This document shows positions 53,529-62,999 of a DNA stretch of 64,000 bases, piece by piece (the first letter of the stretch is position 1; every line of letters begins with the position of its first letter). This stretch comes from Profundibacter amoris (GTDB lineage Bacteria; Pseudomonadota; Alphaproteobacteria; Rhodobacterales; Rhodobacteraceae). The position numbers were made by a program, and so were the translations under genes. The DNA is taken from positions 186,001 through 250,000 of the forward strand of contig NZ_CP032125.1 in NCBI RefSeq assembly GCF_003544895.1, read 5' to 3'. The notes beneath the pieces are model-generated. The model was not told where the DNA came from. It did no database searches and saw only the letters and a program-made list of their open reading frames with translations.

Positions 53529-54200
53529 ATGATTGTTCGCTATCCATTTCTGGCGCTTGTCTTTTCCCTGGTATTTGTGCTGCCAATTCAGGGGCGGGCA
53601 GACAGTGCCACGGATCTGGTATTTTCAACCGGCGTTCTGGACAACATCCCGCAACAAAAAACCGTCACCTATGATCATATCCGCCTTGGCCCCGAGGACA
53701 GCGGGCTGAACCTGATCGAAAACGGGGCGGTTTCGCTGAGCGTTGCGGAGGGCGAAAACGGCGGGAACGAGGCCATTCTGGAAATGCGCGACAATGGCAC
53801 CCTGCGCAACCGGACGCCTTTTCCGGCGGATGCGGGCAACCCGCTGGTGATGGCGTTTCTGGAATCTTCCTTGCGTTCGATGGCGCAGATCACCGGCGGT
53901 AGCCCGTTCTACCTGCGCAACCGGATCAAGGAATCGCTTCGTTCAGGCGGGCAGGTGACGCCAACATCGTTCACCATCGACGACAAATCCATGCCCGCCA
54001 CAAGCATCACTTTTCAACCGTTCCAGCATGACAAAAACGCAGCCAGAATGGGGGATTTTGCCAACCTAACGCTGACGTTTGTCGTATCTGATGATGTGCC
54101 GGGGGGCTTTGTGCTGTTTTCGGCGGCAACACCGATGGTTGACGGCAATAGCCTCTATCGGGAAACCATCCGGTATTCTTCACTTGCGGATCGGGAATAA
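53529..54200 (+). CDS. Secreted protein of unknown function in the C1 island
   Basis: A 223-aa protein with a signal peptide (about residues 1-24, ending GRADS). The mature part looks beta-rich (TVTYDHIRLG, VSLSVAEGENGGNEAILEMRD, TSITFQPF, FANLTLTFVVSDDVPGGFVLFSAATP) and ends YRETIRYSSLADRE. No family recognised. The site AAAGGG precedes the ATG at 53529. It is followed 4 bp later by another small secreted protein gene, and both lie between the sensor kinase and the SoxYZ-like carrier, so a periplasmic accessory role in methanol oxidation is suspected. Confidence 0.7.
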   Translation: MIVRYPFLALVFSLVFVLPIQGRADSATDLVFSTGVLDNIPQQKTVTYDHIRLGPEDSGLNLIENGAVSLSVAEGENGGNEAILEMRDNGTLRNRTPFPADAGNPLVMAFLESSLRSMAQITGGSPFYLRNRIKESLRSGGQVTPTSFTIDDKSMPATSITFQPFQHDKNAARMGDFANLTLTFVVSDDVPGGFVLFSAATPMVDGNSLYRETIRYSSLADRE

Positions 54201-54204
54201 CCAG

Positions 54205-54546
54205 ATGCGGTATGCGATCTGGATATGGGTGATGCTGGCCGGGGCCGCGCAGGCGGACAGTTTACTATTGCTGAACGATTACCCGACCGAGGCCCGCGCC
54301 GACTATGTGTTCGCCTGCATGGCGGTGAATGGCGAAACCCGCGATGTTTTGCGGCGCTGTTCCTGTTCCATCGACGTGATTGCCTCGATCCTGCCCTATG
54401 ATGATTATGTCAGCGCCGAAACCGTGTTGCGGATGCTGCAAACCAGCGGCGAGAAAACCACACTGTTTCGCAGCACCGAAATATCAAAAGGTGCCGTTCG
54501 GGATTTACGCCGCGCACAGGCCGAAGCCGAAATGCGCTGTTTCTAG
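54205..54546 (+). CDS. Small secreted Cys-containing protein of unknown function
   Basis: A 113-aa protein with a signal peptide (about residues 1-17, ending AAQA). The mature part contains four cysteines, including CSCSID in the middle and a Cys-Phe end, which could form disulfides or bind metal or haem in the periplasm. No known domain. It starts 4 bp after the preceding secreted protein gene and ends 1 bp from the convergent SoxYZ-like gene. Confidence 0.68.
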   Translation: MRYAIWIWVMLAGAAQADSLLLLNDYPTEARADYVFACMAVNGETRDVLRRCSCSIDVIASILPYDDYVSAETVLRMLQTSGEKTTLFRSTEISKGAVRDLRRAQAEAEMRCF

Positions 54547-54547
54547 C

Positions 54548-55387
54548 TCACATCGCGATCTTGTCTTTCGGGAATGTCTGCTCGAACACTTCGCCTTCGG
54601 TGTCCTCGGCATAAATACGCAGGGTGTCCGAGCCGTTATCGGTATAGGTAAAGCGGAACGAGGGATCCTCGCTGATTGAAATGCCAGCCTCCATTTTGAA
54701 CAACAGATCATCGCCCTGATACACCTTAAGCACATCAATGAAGCGCGCCAACACGAACAGATGGGTGATCTGGTCGCGCGACAGGCCGGAATAGTTCGGG
54801 TGTTTGATCATGATCTGCGCCACACGGCGCTGACCGGTCTGATCCGCGCTGGATTGTGCGGGTTGGTCCAAATCGTCAAACTGGCGGATTTTCATTTTCC
54901 CAAGCGAGGCAAGTGCTGCGGCGGCATCCTTGCTGGCGGGGGCGGAACAGCCGCCTGATGCCTTGACATACCGGCCCGTCATATAGGCGTCCCCGCCTTC
55001 GGTAATGCCGATGGCGCGCACATTGGAATAGGAATTGACCCGCACCCGCGTTTCAAAATCCAGCGCGCCCATGTTTTCGCCAAAGGTGAATTCGGCCACC
55101 AGGGGTGATGGGTTTTCGTCCACCACAAGGATCAGCTTTTCGATCCGCGCCTCTGATCCTTCGGACTGGGTGATATGCACCGGTACCGTGGCCGCGTCAA
55201 AGGCGCGAAACGGAGCGTCCAGCGTGAACAGATCATCACTCTGGATCAAGGGCATATCCTCAACCACGTCGTATTTCAGGTCGGTCCAGGTTTCGCCATT
55301 GACCAGCGGGTTTTTCACCGCCTCGCCTGCAATTGCGCCTGTGGACATCAGTGCGGCCAGGGCTGCGCCTATCAGCATGTTTTTCAT
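54548..55387 (-). CDS. Quinoprotein-associated SoxYZ-like carrier
   Basis: A 279-aa exported protein combining SoxY-like (about residues 35-150) and SoxZ-like (about 175-275) domains. The signal peptide is about 1-20. The SoxY swinging-arm motif is present as GGCSAP with Cys147, but here it is internal, before the fused SoxZ part, rather than at a C terminus. Such fusions are known beside PQQ alcohol dehydrogenase genes and their function is not established. It is divergent from a zinc hydrolase gene of the same system. Confidence 0.85.
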   Translation of the reverse strand: MKNMLIGAALAALMSTGAIAGEAVKNPLVNGETWTDLKYDVVEDMPLIQSDDLFTLDAPFRAFDAATVPVHITQSEGSEARIEKLILVVDENPSPLVAEFTFGENMGALDFETRVRVNSYSNVRAIGITEGGDAYMTGRYVKASGGCSAPASKDAAAALASLGKMKIRQFDDLDQPAQSSADQTGQRRVAQIMIKHPNYSGLSRDQITHLFVLARFIDVLKVYQGDDLLFKMEAGISISEDPSFRFTYTDNGSDTLRIYAEDTEGEVFEQTFPKDKIAM

Positions 55388-55593
55388 CTGCGTCTCCTTG
55401 GTGGGTCGGAATTTCTGTCGCGTTCATGCAATGCAGGCACATATTGACGGGTCTGTAAATTGGACATTGGTCCGCTTTTCATGGGTATTCGCGGGGATTA
55501 CCCCTGAAAAACGGTCACGATATGGTGAAACCGCGGATTTGCGGCGGCGCTTATACTTCGGGACAGCAGAAACGGGGCAAAAGGTGGTGCGCG

Positions 55594-56640
55594 ATGATCG
55601 AGCTTGTTTTGACGGTATGTCTGGCCGGTGATCCGGCGGTTTGTGCAAAGCGTATGCTGCCGCGAACGGCTGTGGTCAGCCAGATGGAATGCGAAGCATC
55701 GGCAGGTGCGCGGATAGAGGCTTGGCAAATGCAACACCCCGATTTGAGGATTGCGAAACAGGCCTGCGAAACCCCTGATATTGCACCGCTGCCTGTGACC
55801 GAAATTGCCGATGGAATCTGGATGCACAAGGGCCTGCATGAAATTCCAACGCCGCAAAATGCCGGTGATCTGGCGAATATCGGCTTTGTGGTGGGGCAGC
55901 ATGCGATTGCGGTGATTGATGCGGGCGGTTCGCGCGATGTGGCCGAACGGTTGTTGGCGGCGATTCGGCAGGTCAGCGATCTGCCGGTTGAATATCTGGT
56001 GCTGACCCATATGCACCCTGATCATATGATGGGGGCGTCACTGTTTATGGATATGGGCGCGCAAATATTAGGGCATGAAAACCTGCCCGCCGCATTGGCC
56101 AGCCGTGCCGAAACCTATCAGGCAAATTACGGCCGGTTGATCGGGTCGCAGCGGATGATCCTGTCAGATGCGGTGCCGGTAGAGGCCCTGACAACCGGTA
56201 TTGCTGAAATCGATCTGGGCGGGCGTTTTTTGCACCTTGCCCAAACGCCAACCGCCCATACCGACAATGATCTGCGCCTGTTCGATGATCTAACAGCCAC
56301 CCTCTGGGCCGGCGATCTGGTATTTGCCGAACACACGCCGGCGCTGGATGGCTCGATCACCGGGTGGTTGTCGGTATTGGACGACTTACGGGCATCCAAG
56401 GCTGACAGGGTGGTGCCGGGGCATGGGCCGGTCAGCCTGCCGTGGCCCGAAGGGATGAGGGATGTTTACGGCTACCTTGCGGCCATCGCACAGGAAACCC
56501 GCGCGGCAATCAAGCAGGGTGAAAGCCTGAGCGTGGCGATCACCCATGTTGGTGAAAGCCAGCGCGACAAATGGCTGTTGTTCGACGAATTCAACGCCCG
56601 CAACGCCACCGCCGCCTATACCGAGCTGGAGTGGGAATAG
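55594..56640 (+). CDS. Quinoprotein-associated zinc metallohydrolase (MBL fold)
   Basis: A 348-aa probable periplasmic protein of the metallo-beta-lactamase fold. It begins with a hydrophobic stretch (IELVLTVCLAGDPAVC), has the two-metal motif THMHPDHMMG near residue 155, then TPTAHTDND and AGDLVFAEHTPALDGS, and GHGPVSLPW. It matches the relay-type zinc hydrolases that co-occur with SoxYZ-like carriers and PQQ dehydrogenases. The start at 55594 has AGGTGG upstream. The divergent space 55388-55593 to the SoxYZ-like gene holds the promoters of both. Confidence 0.8.
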   Translation: MIELVLTVCLAGDPAVCAKRMLPRTAVVSQMECEASAGARIEAWQMQHPDLRIAKQACETPDIAPLPVTEIADGIWMHKGLHEIPTPQNAGDLANIGFVVGQHAIAVIDAGGSRDVAERLLAAIRQVSDLPVEYLVLTHMHPDHMMGASLFMDMGAQILGHENLPAALASRAETYQANYGRLIGSQRMILSDAVPVEALTTGIAEIDLGGRFLHLAQTPTAHTDNDLRLFDDLTATLWAGDLVFAEHTPALDGSITGWLSVLDDLRASKADRVVPGHGPVSLPWPEGMRDVYGYLAAIAQETRAAIKQGESLSVAITHVGESQRDKWLLFDEFNARNATAAYTELEWE

Positions 56641-56641
56641 C

Positions 56642-57253
56642 TTAGGGCGCTAGGTGTGACTGGATCGCGCGGGCGATGGCAAATATCCTTTGTTCCAGTA
56701 ATACCGGCGTTTCGCAGACATAGGTCAGCGACTGGGCGCGCTCACGGAAAATACGTTCCTCCCATACCAGATTGTCCTGCAACTCCTCTTGCCGGTCATA
56801 ATCGGGCGGGGTTTTGGATTTCAGGGCCACAAGGGCCGTGCGCTTTTCCTCGATCCGTGCGGACAGACCGGTTTGTTTATGGGCATAACGGCTGATCCCC
56901 GCCATCACCGATTTTCGCTCGCTGGCGATATGGGCAAAGGTTTTGGCAAACAGGGCGGTCAGCATATCGTTGCGGTCCTTACCCAGATCTGCCGCGAAAT
57001 CGGCAATCATCTGTTCGGCCTGATCCATCGGCACCCTGCGCAATGCCAACTGCGCCGCAAGGGTTGCGACCTTGGGTTCTTTCCCCATTGCTAGAATGGC
57101 ATCTGTCACCTCGGGCCCCGCCCACATCTGCGCCACTGATATTTCCGGCACCTTGCGCTGGATGCAGGGCCAGTCCGGATCATCATATGTCGCAGCCATC
57201 GCAGCACCGGGCAGGATGTTGCAAAGGGTGAGTGCAAACAGGGGTTTGAACAT
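56642..57253 (-). CDS. Secreted helical protein of unknown function near pqq
   Basis: A 203-aa protein with a signal peptide (about residues 1-20, ending AMAA). The mature start DDPDWPCIQRKVPEISVAQMWAG is followed by an all-helical region without a known domain; a second Cys lies in LTYVCETPVLLE and could bond to the first. AGAGGGACA precedes the ATG. It is divergent from pqqA and convergent with the hydrolase gene. I recognise no family; location suggests a role in the methanol oxidation system. Confidence 0.68.
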   Translation of the reverse strand: MFKPLFALTLCNILPGAAMAATYDDPDWPCIQRKVPEISVAQMWAGPEVTDAILAMGKEPKVATLAAQLALRRVPMDQAEQMIADFAADLGKDRNDMLTALFAKTFAHIASERKSVMAGISRYAHKQTGLSARIEEKRTALVALKSKTPPDYDRQEELQDNLVWEERIFRERAQSLTYVCETPVLLEQRIFAIARAIQSHLAP

Positions 57254-57277
57254 GGATGTCCCTCTGACAAGCGGTTT

Positions 57278-57286
57278 CTAAGGCAA
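57278..57286. promoter_or_regulatory. CTAAGG-type motif upstream of pqqA
   Basis: CTAAGGCAA lies 132 bp before pqqA, near the start of the divergent secreted-protein gene. It is the weakest of four similar copies in the C1 island. Confidence 0.3.
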
Positions 57287-57418
57287 TCACCCCGAGGGGT
57301 GCGTTGCGATATAACTAGCATTGCTGCACCACCCCTGCCTTACGACCAATGGGCAATATGGGTGATAGGGGACTGTCGCTAGACTGTGACGCACTGCTAT
57401 TTGCCAATGGAGGACGAC

Positions 57419-57526
57419 ATGGCCTGGACTGCACCTGTACTGAAAGAAGTGAACTGCGGCATGGAGATCAATATGTATTCCCCATCCGAGGACGGGGATC
57501 GCGGAGGCGAACCCGACCTGTTTTGA
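57419..57526 (+). CDS. pqqA: PQQ precursor peptide
   Basis: A 35-aa peptide that is the substrate of PQQ synthesis. Glu16 and Tyr20 in GMEINMYSP are the conserved pair that PqqE cross-links. The N terminus MAWTAPVLKEVNCG also fits PqqA, while the tail (PSEDGDRGGEPDLF) is longer than in short versions. The site GGAGG precedes the ATG. pqqB follows 41 bp downstream, and pqqBCDE are coupled by overlaps. Confidence 0.92.
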   Translation: MAWTAPVLKEVNCGMEINMYSPSEDGDRGGEPDLF

Positions 57527-57567
57527 GCATCATCTGATGCAAAGAATTCCTGCGGGCGGGCCATGAC

Positions 57568-58458
57568 ATGAAGTTTCTTGTTCTTGGTTCGGCTGCCGGT
57601 GGCGGGCTGCCCCAGTGGAACTGTGGCTGCCCCAATTGCCGTGCCGCACGGGCGGGTGAAATCCCTGCCGCCACTCAATCATCACTCGCGGTGTCGGGGG
57701 CGGACGGGCAATGGAGCATCCTGAATGCTTCGCCCGATATCCGCGTCCAGATGCAGGCCAGCGCGGCCCTGCATCCGCAAGGCTTGCGTGGTAGCCCATT
57801 GCGATCGGTTTTGCTGACCAATGGTGATATTGACCATATCACCGGCTTGCTAAGCCTGCGTGAACAAACTCCTTTTACGATATTCGCCACCCGCGAACTG
57901 TTGGACATTCTGGCGCAGAACTCCGTTTTTGGTGCGGTTTCGTCCGAACTGGTCAAACGGCAGATTGTGGCGCTCGAGGCCGGTTTTGAACTGCACGCCG
58001 GGCTGCAAGCCTGTCTGTTCGCGGTGCCGGGCAAAGTGCCGCTGTTTCTGGAAGGCAACAGCGTGCAGACCGATCTGGTGGGGGAACAAACCGTCGGCGT
58101 GCGCCTTAGCGACGGGCAAAAGGTGGCCTATTACATTCCCGGCTGTGCAGTGGTGGATGACGCGTTGCTGGGGCGTCTGGCGGATGCCGATTTGCTGTTC
58201 TTTGACGGCACCCTTTGGCGCGATGATGAAATGATCCGCAGCGGTACCGGCCAGAAAACCGGCCAGCGCATGGGGCATATGTCGATCAGCGGGCCGGAGG
58301 GCACAATCGCACGCCTTTCGGGTCTGATTCGCCCGCGCAAACTGTTCATCCACATCAACAACACCAATCCGGTGCTGGATCCGGCCAGCCCCGAGCGGGC
58401 CGAGGCCACCGCGGCGGGTTGGGAAATCACCCATGACGGGATGGAGGTAGACCTATGA
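57568..58458 (+). CDS. pqqB: PQQ biosynthesis protein B
   Basis: A 296-aa metallo-beta-lactamase-fold protein, with the PqqB start KFLVLGSAAGGGLPQWNCGCPNC, SSLAVS, NGDIDHITGLLSLRE and MGHMSISGPEG. It is an iron-dependent hydroxylase in PQQ formation that acts on the Glu-Tyr dipeptide. The stop overlaps pqqC by ATGA at 58455. Confidence 0.95.
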   Translation: MKFLVLGSAAGGGLPQWNCGCPNCRAARAGEIPAATQSSLAVSGADGQWSILNASPDIRVQMQASAALHPQGLRGSPLRSVLLTNGDIDHITGLLSLREQTPFTIFATRELLDILAQNSVFGAVSSELVKRQIVALEAGFELHAGLQACLFAVPGKVPLFLEGNSVQTDLVGEQTVGVRLSDGQKVAYYIPGCAVVDDALLGRLADADLLFFDGTLWRDDEMIRSGTGQKTGQRMGHMSISGPEGTIARLSGLIRPRKLFIHINNTNPVLDPASPERAEATAAGWEITHDGMEVDL

Positions 58459-59198
58459 ACAAGACAATAAGCCGCCGTGACGCGCTTGAGGCCCGCCTGC
58501 GGGCCATCGGTGATGAACGCTATCACGATAAACACCCGTTTCACCATTTGCTGCATTCCGGTGGCTGCACGCAGGATCAAGTGCAGGCCTGGGTGATCAA
58601 CCGCTATTATTACCAGTGCAGTATTCCGCTAAAGGATGCAGCCTTTATGTCGCGCTGCGAAGACCCCGACATGCGCCGCAACTGGCGTTCACGGATCGTG
58701 GATCACGATGGCGGCGTCGATGATGGCGGCGGTCTGCGGCGCTGGCTGAAACTGTCCGAGGCGGTGGGGCTGGACCCCGATTATGTGGCCTCGCGCAAAG
58801 GGGTTCTGCCCGCCACGCGGTTCGCTGTGGACGCCTATGTCCGTTATGTGCGGGACAAACCGCTGTTGCAGGCCGTGGCCTCGTCTCTGACCGAACTGTT
58901 TGCCCCGAAAATCCATGCCGAGCGCATCGAGGGGCTGTTAGCGCATTATGATTTTGCCGATGATCGCGCATTGTCCTATTTCCGCCATCGCTTGAAAGAG
59001 GCGCCAAAGGATGTGGCCTATGGGCTGGCCTGGGTGCTGGACCACGCGGACACGCCCGAGAAAGAGGACATGGCGGCCGAGGCGCTGATTTTCAAAACCG
59101 ATCTGTTATGGGCACAACTGGACGCGCTGCATTCGGCCTATGTCGAGCCGGGGCGGATACCGCCGGGCGGCTGGCAACCGGGCGAGGGGGCGGCATGA
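58455..59198 (+). CDS. pqqC: Pyrroloquinoline-quinone synthase
   Basis: A 247-aa helical oxidase that performs the final ring closure and eight-electron oxidation to PQQ. Diagnostic pieces are [45 protein letters not shown] and [17 protein letters not shown], which include the active-site His and Arg residues. It overlaps pqqB and pqqD by ATGA. Confidence 0.95.
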   Translation: MNKTISRRDALEARLRAIGDERYHDKHPFHHLLHSGGCTQDQVQAWVINRYYYQCSIPLKDAAFMSRCEDPDMRRNWRSRIVDHDGGVDDGGGLRRWLKLSEAVGLDPDYVASRKGVLPATRFAVDAYVRYVRDKPLLQAVASSLTELFAPKIHAERIEGLLAHYDFADDRALSYFRHRLKEAPKDVAYGLAWVLDHADTPEKEDMAAEALIFKTDLLWAQLDALHSAYVEPGRIPPGGWQPGEGAA

Positions 59199-59482
59199 CG
59201 CTGGACTTGAACGCCGCCGATCGCCCGTATCTTCCACGCGGGGTACGGATGCACAAGGACCGCGTGCGCGGCGGGGTGGTTCTGTTGGCGCCGGAAAAGG
59301 CGATCCTGCTGGATGATATCGGGGTTGCGATCCTGTCGCGGGTCGATGGCGAGCGGCGGTTCGGGGAAATCATTGCCGATCTGGCCCAAACCTTCAAAGC
59401 ACCGGCGGAACAGATCGAAACCGATGTGCAGCAGTTTTTAGGGGGGCTACGGGCGCGGATGTATCTGGGGGTTACACCATGA
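59195..59482 (+). CDS. pqqD: PQQ peptide chaperone
   Basis: A 95-aa protein that binds PqqA and presents it to PqqE. It has the winged-helix RRE fold of peptide-modifying systems: [25 protein letters not shown] then a helix near [10 protein letters not shown]. The ATG at 59195 overlaps pqqC; a longer reading extends back into pqqC and is rejected. Confidence 0.93.
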   Translation: MTLDLNAADRPYLPRGVRMHKDRVRGGVVLLAPEKAILLDDIGVAILSRVDGERRFGEIIADLAQTFKAPAEQIETDVQQFLGGLRARMYLGVTP

Positions 59483-60606
59483 ACAAACCATCACCGATCG
59501 AACAATCCGAACCGGCGCAAGCCACCGGCACAGTGCCGCCACCGCTGGCCATGCTGGCCGAACTGACCCACCGCTGCCCGCTGTCCTGCCCCTATTGTTC
59601 CAACCCATTGGCGCTGTCGGGCAAGGAGGGCGAGTTGGACACAAACGAATGGATCGATGTATTTCGGCAGGCTGCCGACATCGGGGTGTTGCAGCTGCAT
59701 ATCTCGGGCGGCGAGCCGGCCTCGCGCCGCGATCTGGTGGAACTGGTTGAAGGGGCGGTGCAGGCGGGGCTTTATACCAATCTGGTGACCTCGGGCATCG
59801 GTCTGACTCCGCGCCGGATGGACGAATTAGAACAGGTGGGGCTGGAACATATCCAACTGTCCCTGCAAGGCACCAACGCCGAATTGGCCGACCGGATCGG
59901 CGGTTACAAAGGCGGGTTTGACCGCAAGATGCAGGTGGCCGCCGAAATCGCCAAACGCGGCATCCCGCTGACCCTGAATGCGGTGATGCACCGGCATAAT
60001 ATGGACGATCTGGAACGCACGATTGAAATGGCGCTGGAACTGGGCGCGCGGCGGCTCGAGGTGGCTTGTGTGCAATTCCACGGCTGGGCCTTGAAGAACC
60101 GCGCGGCCTTGATGCCGACGCGACAGCAAACCGACAAGGTGAAACAGCAGGTGGCCGAGGCGCAGGCGCGTCTGCGCGGGGTGCTGGCCTTTGATTTCGT
60201 GCCGCCGGATTATTATGCGGATTTCCCCAAGGCCTGTATGGGCGGCTGGGGCAGTACGGGGTTGAACATCACGCCGGATGGCACGGTTCTGCCCTGTCAT
60301 GTGGCCCAATCCATCCCGCATCTGGAGTTTGACAATATCCGTCAGACCCCTTTGCGCGATATCTGGTATGACAGCACTGCCTTCAACGCCTATCGCGGCA
60401 CCGACTGGATGCCCGAGCCTTGCACCAGTTGCGAGCGCAAAGAGATTGATTTTGGCGGTTGCCGCTGTCAGGCGCTGTTGCTGGCGGGGGATGCGAATGC
60501 GGTTGATCCGGTTTGTTCGCTATCGCCTGATCACGGGCGGATCACCGATATTCTGGCGGCGGAAATGGCGGGGGAAGCGCCGGATTTCACCTATCGCAAA
60601 CTATAG
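59479..60606 (+). CDS. pqqE: PqqA peptide cyclase (radical SAM)
   Basis: A 375-aa radical-SAM enzyme that links Glu and Tyr of PqqA. The SAM cluster motif CPLSCPYC gives Cys33, Cys37 and Cys40. A SPASM-type C terminus holds more cluster ligands ([26 protein letters not shown]). It overlaps pqqD by ATGA and is the last pqq gene here; adhI follows 134 bp later. Confidence 0.95.
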   Translation: MNKPSPIEQSEPAQATGTVPPPLAMLAELTHRCPLSCPYCSNPLALSGKEGELDTNEWIDVFRQAADIGVLQLHISGGEPASRRDLVELVEGAVQAGLYTNLVTSGIGLTPRRMDELEQVGLEHIQLSLQGTNAELADRIGGYKGGFDRKMQVAAEIAKRGIPLTLNAVMHRHNMDDLERTIEMALELGARRLEVACVQFHGWALKNRAALMPTRQQTDKVKQQVAEAQARLRGVLAFDFVPPDYYADFPKACMGGWGSTGLNITPDGTVLPCHVAQSIPHLEFDNIRQTPLRDIWYDSTAFNAYRGTDWMPEPCTSCERKEIDFGGCRCQALLLAGDANAVDPVCSLSPDHGRITDILAAEMAGEAPDFTYRKL

Positions 60607-60614
60607 GATCAGGA

Positions 60615-60623
60615 CTAAGGTCT
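60615..60623. promoter_or_regulatory. CTAAGG-type motif upstream of adhI
   Basis: CTAAGGTCT, identical to the copy upstream of the response regulator gene, lies 117 bp before the adhI start in the 133-bp space after pqqE. Confidence 0.4.
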
Positions 60624-60739
60624 AATCCAAACACATCGCCTTGCGGCGCTATACAGATTTCCGAAACCCACCCTGATAATTGTGGCCAAAGGGGCTGCAT
60701 TTTGATTAGGGTGACATAATAGAAACGGGAGAATTAATC

Positions 60740-61852
60740 ATGCGGACACGCGCAGCAGTGGCACTCGAGGCGGGCAAACCGCTGGAAGTGATGGAAGTGA
60801 ACCTAGAAGGGCCAAAGGCCGGCGAGGTTCTGGTGGAAATCAAGGCAACCGGCCTGTGCCACACCGATGAATTCACCCGTTCAGGTGCCGATCCCGAAGG
60901 GCTGTTTCCGGCCATTCTGGGGCATGAAGGTGCTGGTGTGGTTCTGGAGGTCGGCGAAGGGGTGACAAGTGTTGCGCCCGGTGATCATGTGATCCCGCTT
61001 TATACCCCCGAGTGTCGCGAGTGTGAATATTGCCTGAACCCCAAAACCAACCTGTGCCAGTCGATCCGCTCGACCCAAGGGCAGGGCCTTATGCCCGACG
61101 GCACCAGTCGTTTTTCCATGCTGGATGGCACGCCGATCCTGCATTACATGGGCTGTTCGACCTTTGCCAACCACACGGTTCTGCCGGAAATCGCGCTGGC
61201 CAAAATCCGCAAGGATGCGCCGTTCGACAAGGTTTGCTATATCGGCTGCGGCGTTACCACCGGCATCGGTGCCGTGATCAACACCGCCAAGGTGGAAATC
61301 GGCAGCACGGGGATTGTGTTCGGTCTGGGCGGCATCGGGTTGAATGTCTTGCAAGGCTTGCGCTTGGCAGGGGCCGATCAAATCGTCGGGGTGGACCTGA
61401 ACGATAGTAAATCACAGATGGGGCGGCATTTTGGCATGACCGATTTTGTCAATCCGTCTGATGTGAAAGGCGACCTTGTGGAGCATCTGGTCGAGCTGAC
61501 CGGCGGCGGGGCGGATTATACGTTTGACGCCACCGGCAACGTCGGCGTGATGCGCACAGCACTTGAAGCCGCGCACAAGGGGTGGGGCGAAAGTATCATC
61601 ATCGGGGTTGCCCCTGCTGGGGCCGAGATTTCGACACGTCCCTTCCAGCTGGTCACGGGCCGTTCGTGGCGCGGCACCGCTTTTGGCGGGGCACGAGGGC
61701 GCACGGATGTGCCGAAAATCGTGGACTGGTACATGGACGGCAAAATCGAGATTGACCCGATGATCACCCACACCATGCCGCTGGAAGATATCAACAAGGG
61801 ATTTGACCTGATGCATTCGGGCGAGAGCATTCGCGGGGTTGTGATTTATTGA
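60740..61852 (+). CDS. adhI: S-(hydroxymethyl)glutathione dehydrogenase (class III alcohol dehydrogenase)
   Basis: A 370-aa zinc- and NAD-dependent enzyme that oxidises S-hydroxymethylglutathione to S-formylglutathione. Catalytic zinc ligands lie in GLCHTDEF and LGHEGAGVV; structural zinc cysteines lie in [16 protein letters not shown]. The nucleotide fold has [27 protein letters not shown] matches the class III group (FlhA/FrmA). It follows gfa function and precedes fghA, forming a formaldehyde-to-formate route. The start has GGGAG upstream. Confidence 0.94.
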   Translation: MRTRAAVALEAGKPLEVMEVNLEGPKAGEVLVEIKATGLCHTDEFTRSGADPEGLFPAILGHEGAGVVLEVGEGVTSVAPGDHVIPLYTPECRECEYCLNPKTNLCQSIRSTQGQGLMPDGTSRFSMLDGTPILHYMGCSTFANHTVLPEIALAKIRKDAPFDKVCYIGCGVTTGIGAVINTAKVEIGSTGIVFGLGGIGLNVLQGLRLAGADQIVGVDLNDSKSQMGRHFGMTDFVNPSDVKGDLVEHLVELTGGGADYTFDATGNVGVMRTALEAAHKGWGESIIIGVAPAGAEISTRPFQLVTGRSWRGTAFGGARGRTDVPKIVDWYMDGKIEIDPMITHTMPLEDINKGFDLMHSGESIRGVVIY

Positions 61853-61881
61853 AACCGAGGCAATCCTCCACCCGTCATTTT

Positions 61882-62024
61882 GCAAAAATGACAGCGCCCG
61901 ACCGCCCCATGGCGGGCGCTTGGCAAGGGTGCCGTTTGGCTATGGGTTTCAAGTTGCTTACAAGGTCTGCAAAGACGAAATTTCAGCACCATGCGCCCAC
62001 CCGGTCGGGCGCTATCATTTTTGC
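61882..62024. repeat. Inverted repeat pair flanking the adhI-fghA gap, with a hairpin
   Basis: The 22 bases 61882-61903 (core AGCGCCCGACC) match the reverse complement of 62003-62024 with one mismatch, across a 99-base spacer. The left copy is itself part of a smaller hairpin, AGCGCCCG (61893-61900) with CGGGCGCT (61913-61920). This could be an mRNA structure between adhI and fghA, or paired copies of a dispersed palindromic element. No gene lies in 61853-62066. Confidence 0.6.
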
Positions 62025-62066
62025 GCATGACTGTGTTGCGCGAACGTTCAACAGTATAGGAATGTG

Positions 62067-62891
62067 ATGAAAACCATCTCGGAAAACACCTGTTTCGGCG
62101 GAACGCAAGGCGTCTATAGCCACACGTCCACGGTCTGCAATTGCGACATGACCTTTGCCGTCTATCTGCCGCCGCAAGCCAAGTCCGGCCCCGTGCCGGT
62201 GCTGTGGTATCTGTCCGGCCTGACCTGCACCCATGAAAACGCGATGACCAAGGCGGCATTGCAGGAACATGCGGCACGGCGGGGGATGGCGGTGGTCTAT
62301 CCCGATACCAGCCCACGCGGCGAGGGCGTGGCCGATGACGAGGATTATGCGCTGGGGCAAGGCGCGGGGTTCTATGTGAACGCAACGCAGGCCCCTTGGG
62401 CGGCGCATTTCCAGATGTATGATTATGTGTTGACAGAATTGCGGGAACTGGTGATGGCACAATTTCCGCTGGCCGACAGCCACGGCATCACCGGCCATTC
62501 AATGGGCGGACATGGCGCGTTGACGCTGGCCCTGAACAACCCCGATAAATTTGCCTCGGTTTCGGCCTTTGCGCCTATCGCCAATCCCACGGCGTCCGAT
62601 TGGGGCAGGGTGCAACTGGCAGCCTATTTAGGCGAAGATGAAACAGCATGGCAGGCCCATGACGCGACGGTTCTGATCAATGCCAAAGGCTGGTCGCGCG
62701 ATGTGTTGATTGATCAAGGCACATCCGACCAGTTTCTGGAATTGCTAAAGCCCGAGGCACTGTCAGCGGCCCTTGCATCGGCCCGTATCCCCGGCGTGTT
62801 CCGGATGCAGCCGGGATATGATCACAGCTATTACTTTGTCTCGACGTTCGCGGGTGATCATGTGGATTGGCACGCGGATCGGGCGGGGTAA
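62067..62891 (+). CDS. fghA: S-formylglutathione hydrolase
   Basis: A 274-aa serine hydrolase of the esterase D family that splits S-formylglutathione into formate and glutathione. It has the nucleophile motif GHSMGGHGAL, an NPDKFASVSAFAPI region, and the His region PGYDHSYYFVSTF. The ATG at 62067 has AGGA at good spacing; a GTG three bases earlier is less likely. It completes the Gfa/AdhI/FghA formaldehyde route. Confidence 0.94.
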   Translation: MKTISENTCFGGTQGVYSHTSTVCNCDMTFAVYLPPQAKSGPVPVLWYLSGLTCTHENAMTKAALQEHAARRGMAVVYPDTSPRGEGVADDEDYALGQGAGFYVNATQAPWAAHFQMYDYVLTELRELVMAQFPLADSHGITGHSMGGHGALTLALNNPDKFASVSAFAPIANPTASDWGRVQLAAYLGEDETAWQAHDATVLINAKGWSRDVLIDQGTSDQFLELLKPEALSAALASARIPGVFRMQPGYDHSYYFVSTFAGDHVDWHADRAG

Positions 62892-62931
62892 ACATTCGCC
62901 GTTCACAATTCGGACAGGTCGAAAAGGCAAG

Positions 62932-62961
62932 ACAGGGCACGCGCCCTGTTTTGTTGTTTTT
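62932..62961 (+). terminator. Rho-independent terminator after fghA
   Basis: ACAGGGC (62932-62938) pairs with GCCCTGT (62943-62949) over a 4-base loop, followed by a T-rich stretch ending in TTTTT at 62961. It ends the formaldehyde genes before the xoxF control region. Confidence 0.8.
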
Positions 62962-62999
62962 ACAGCGAAAAATACATTCAAAATCTTGCAGAATTACGA

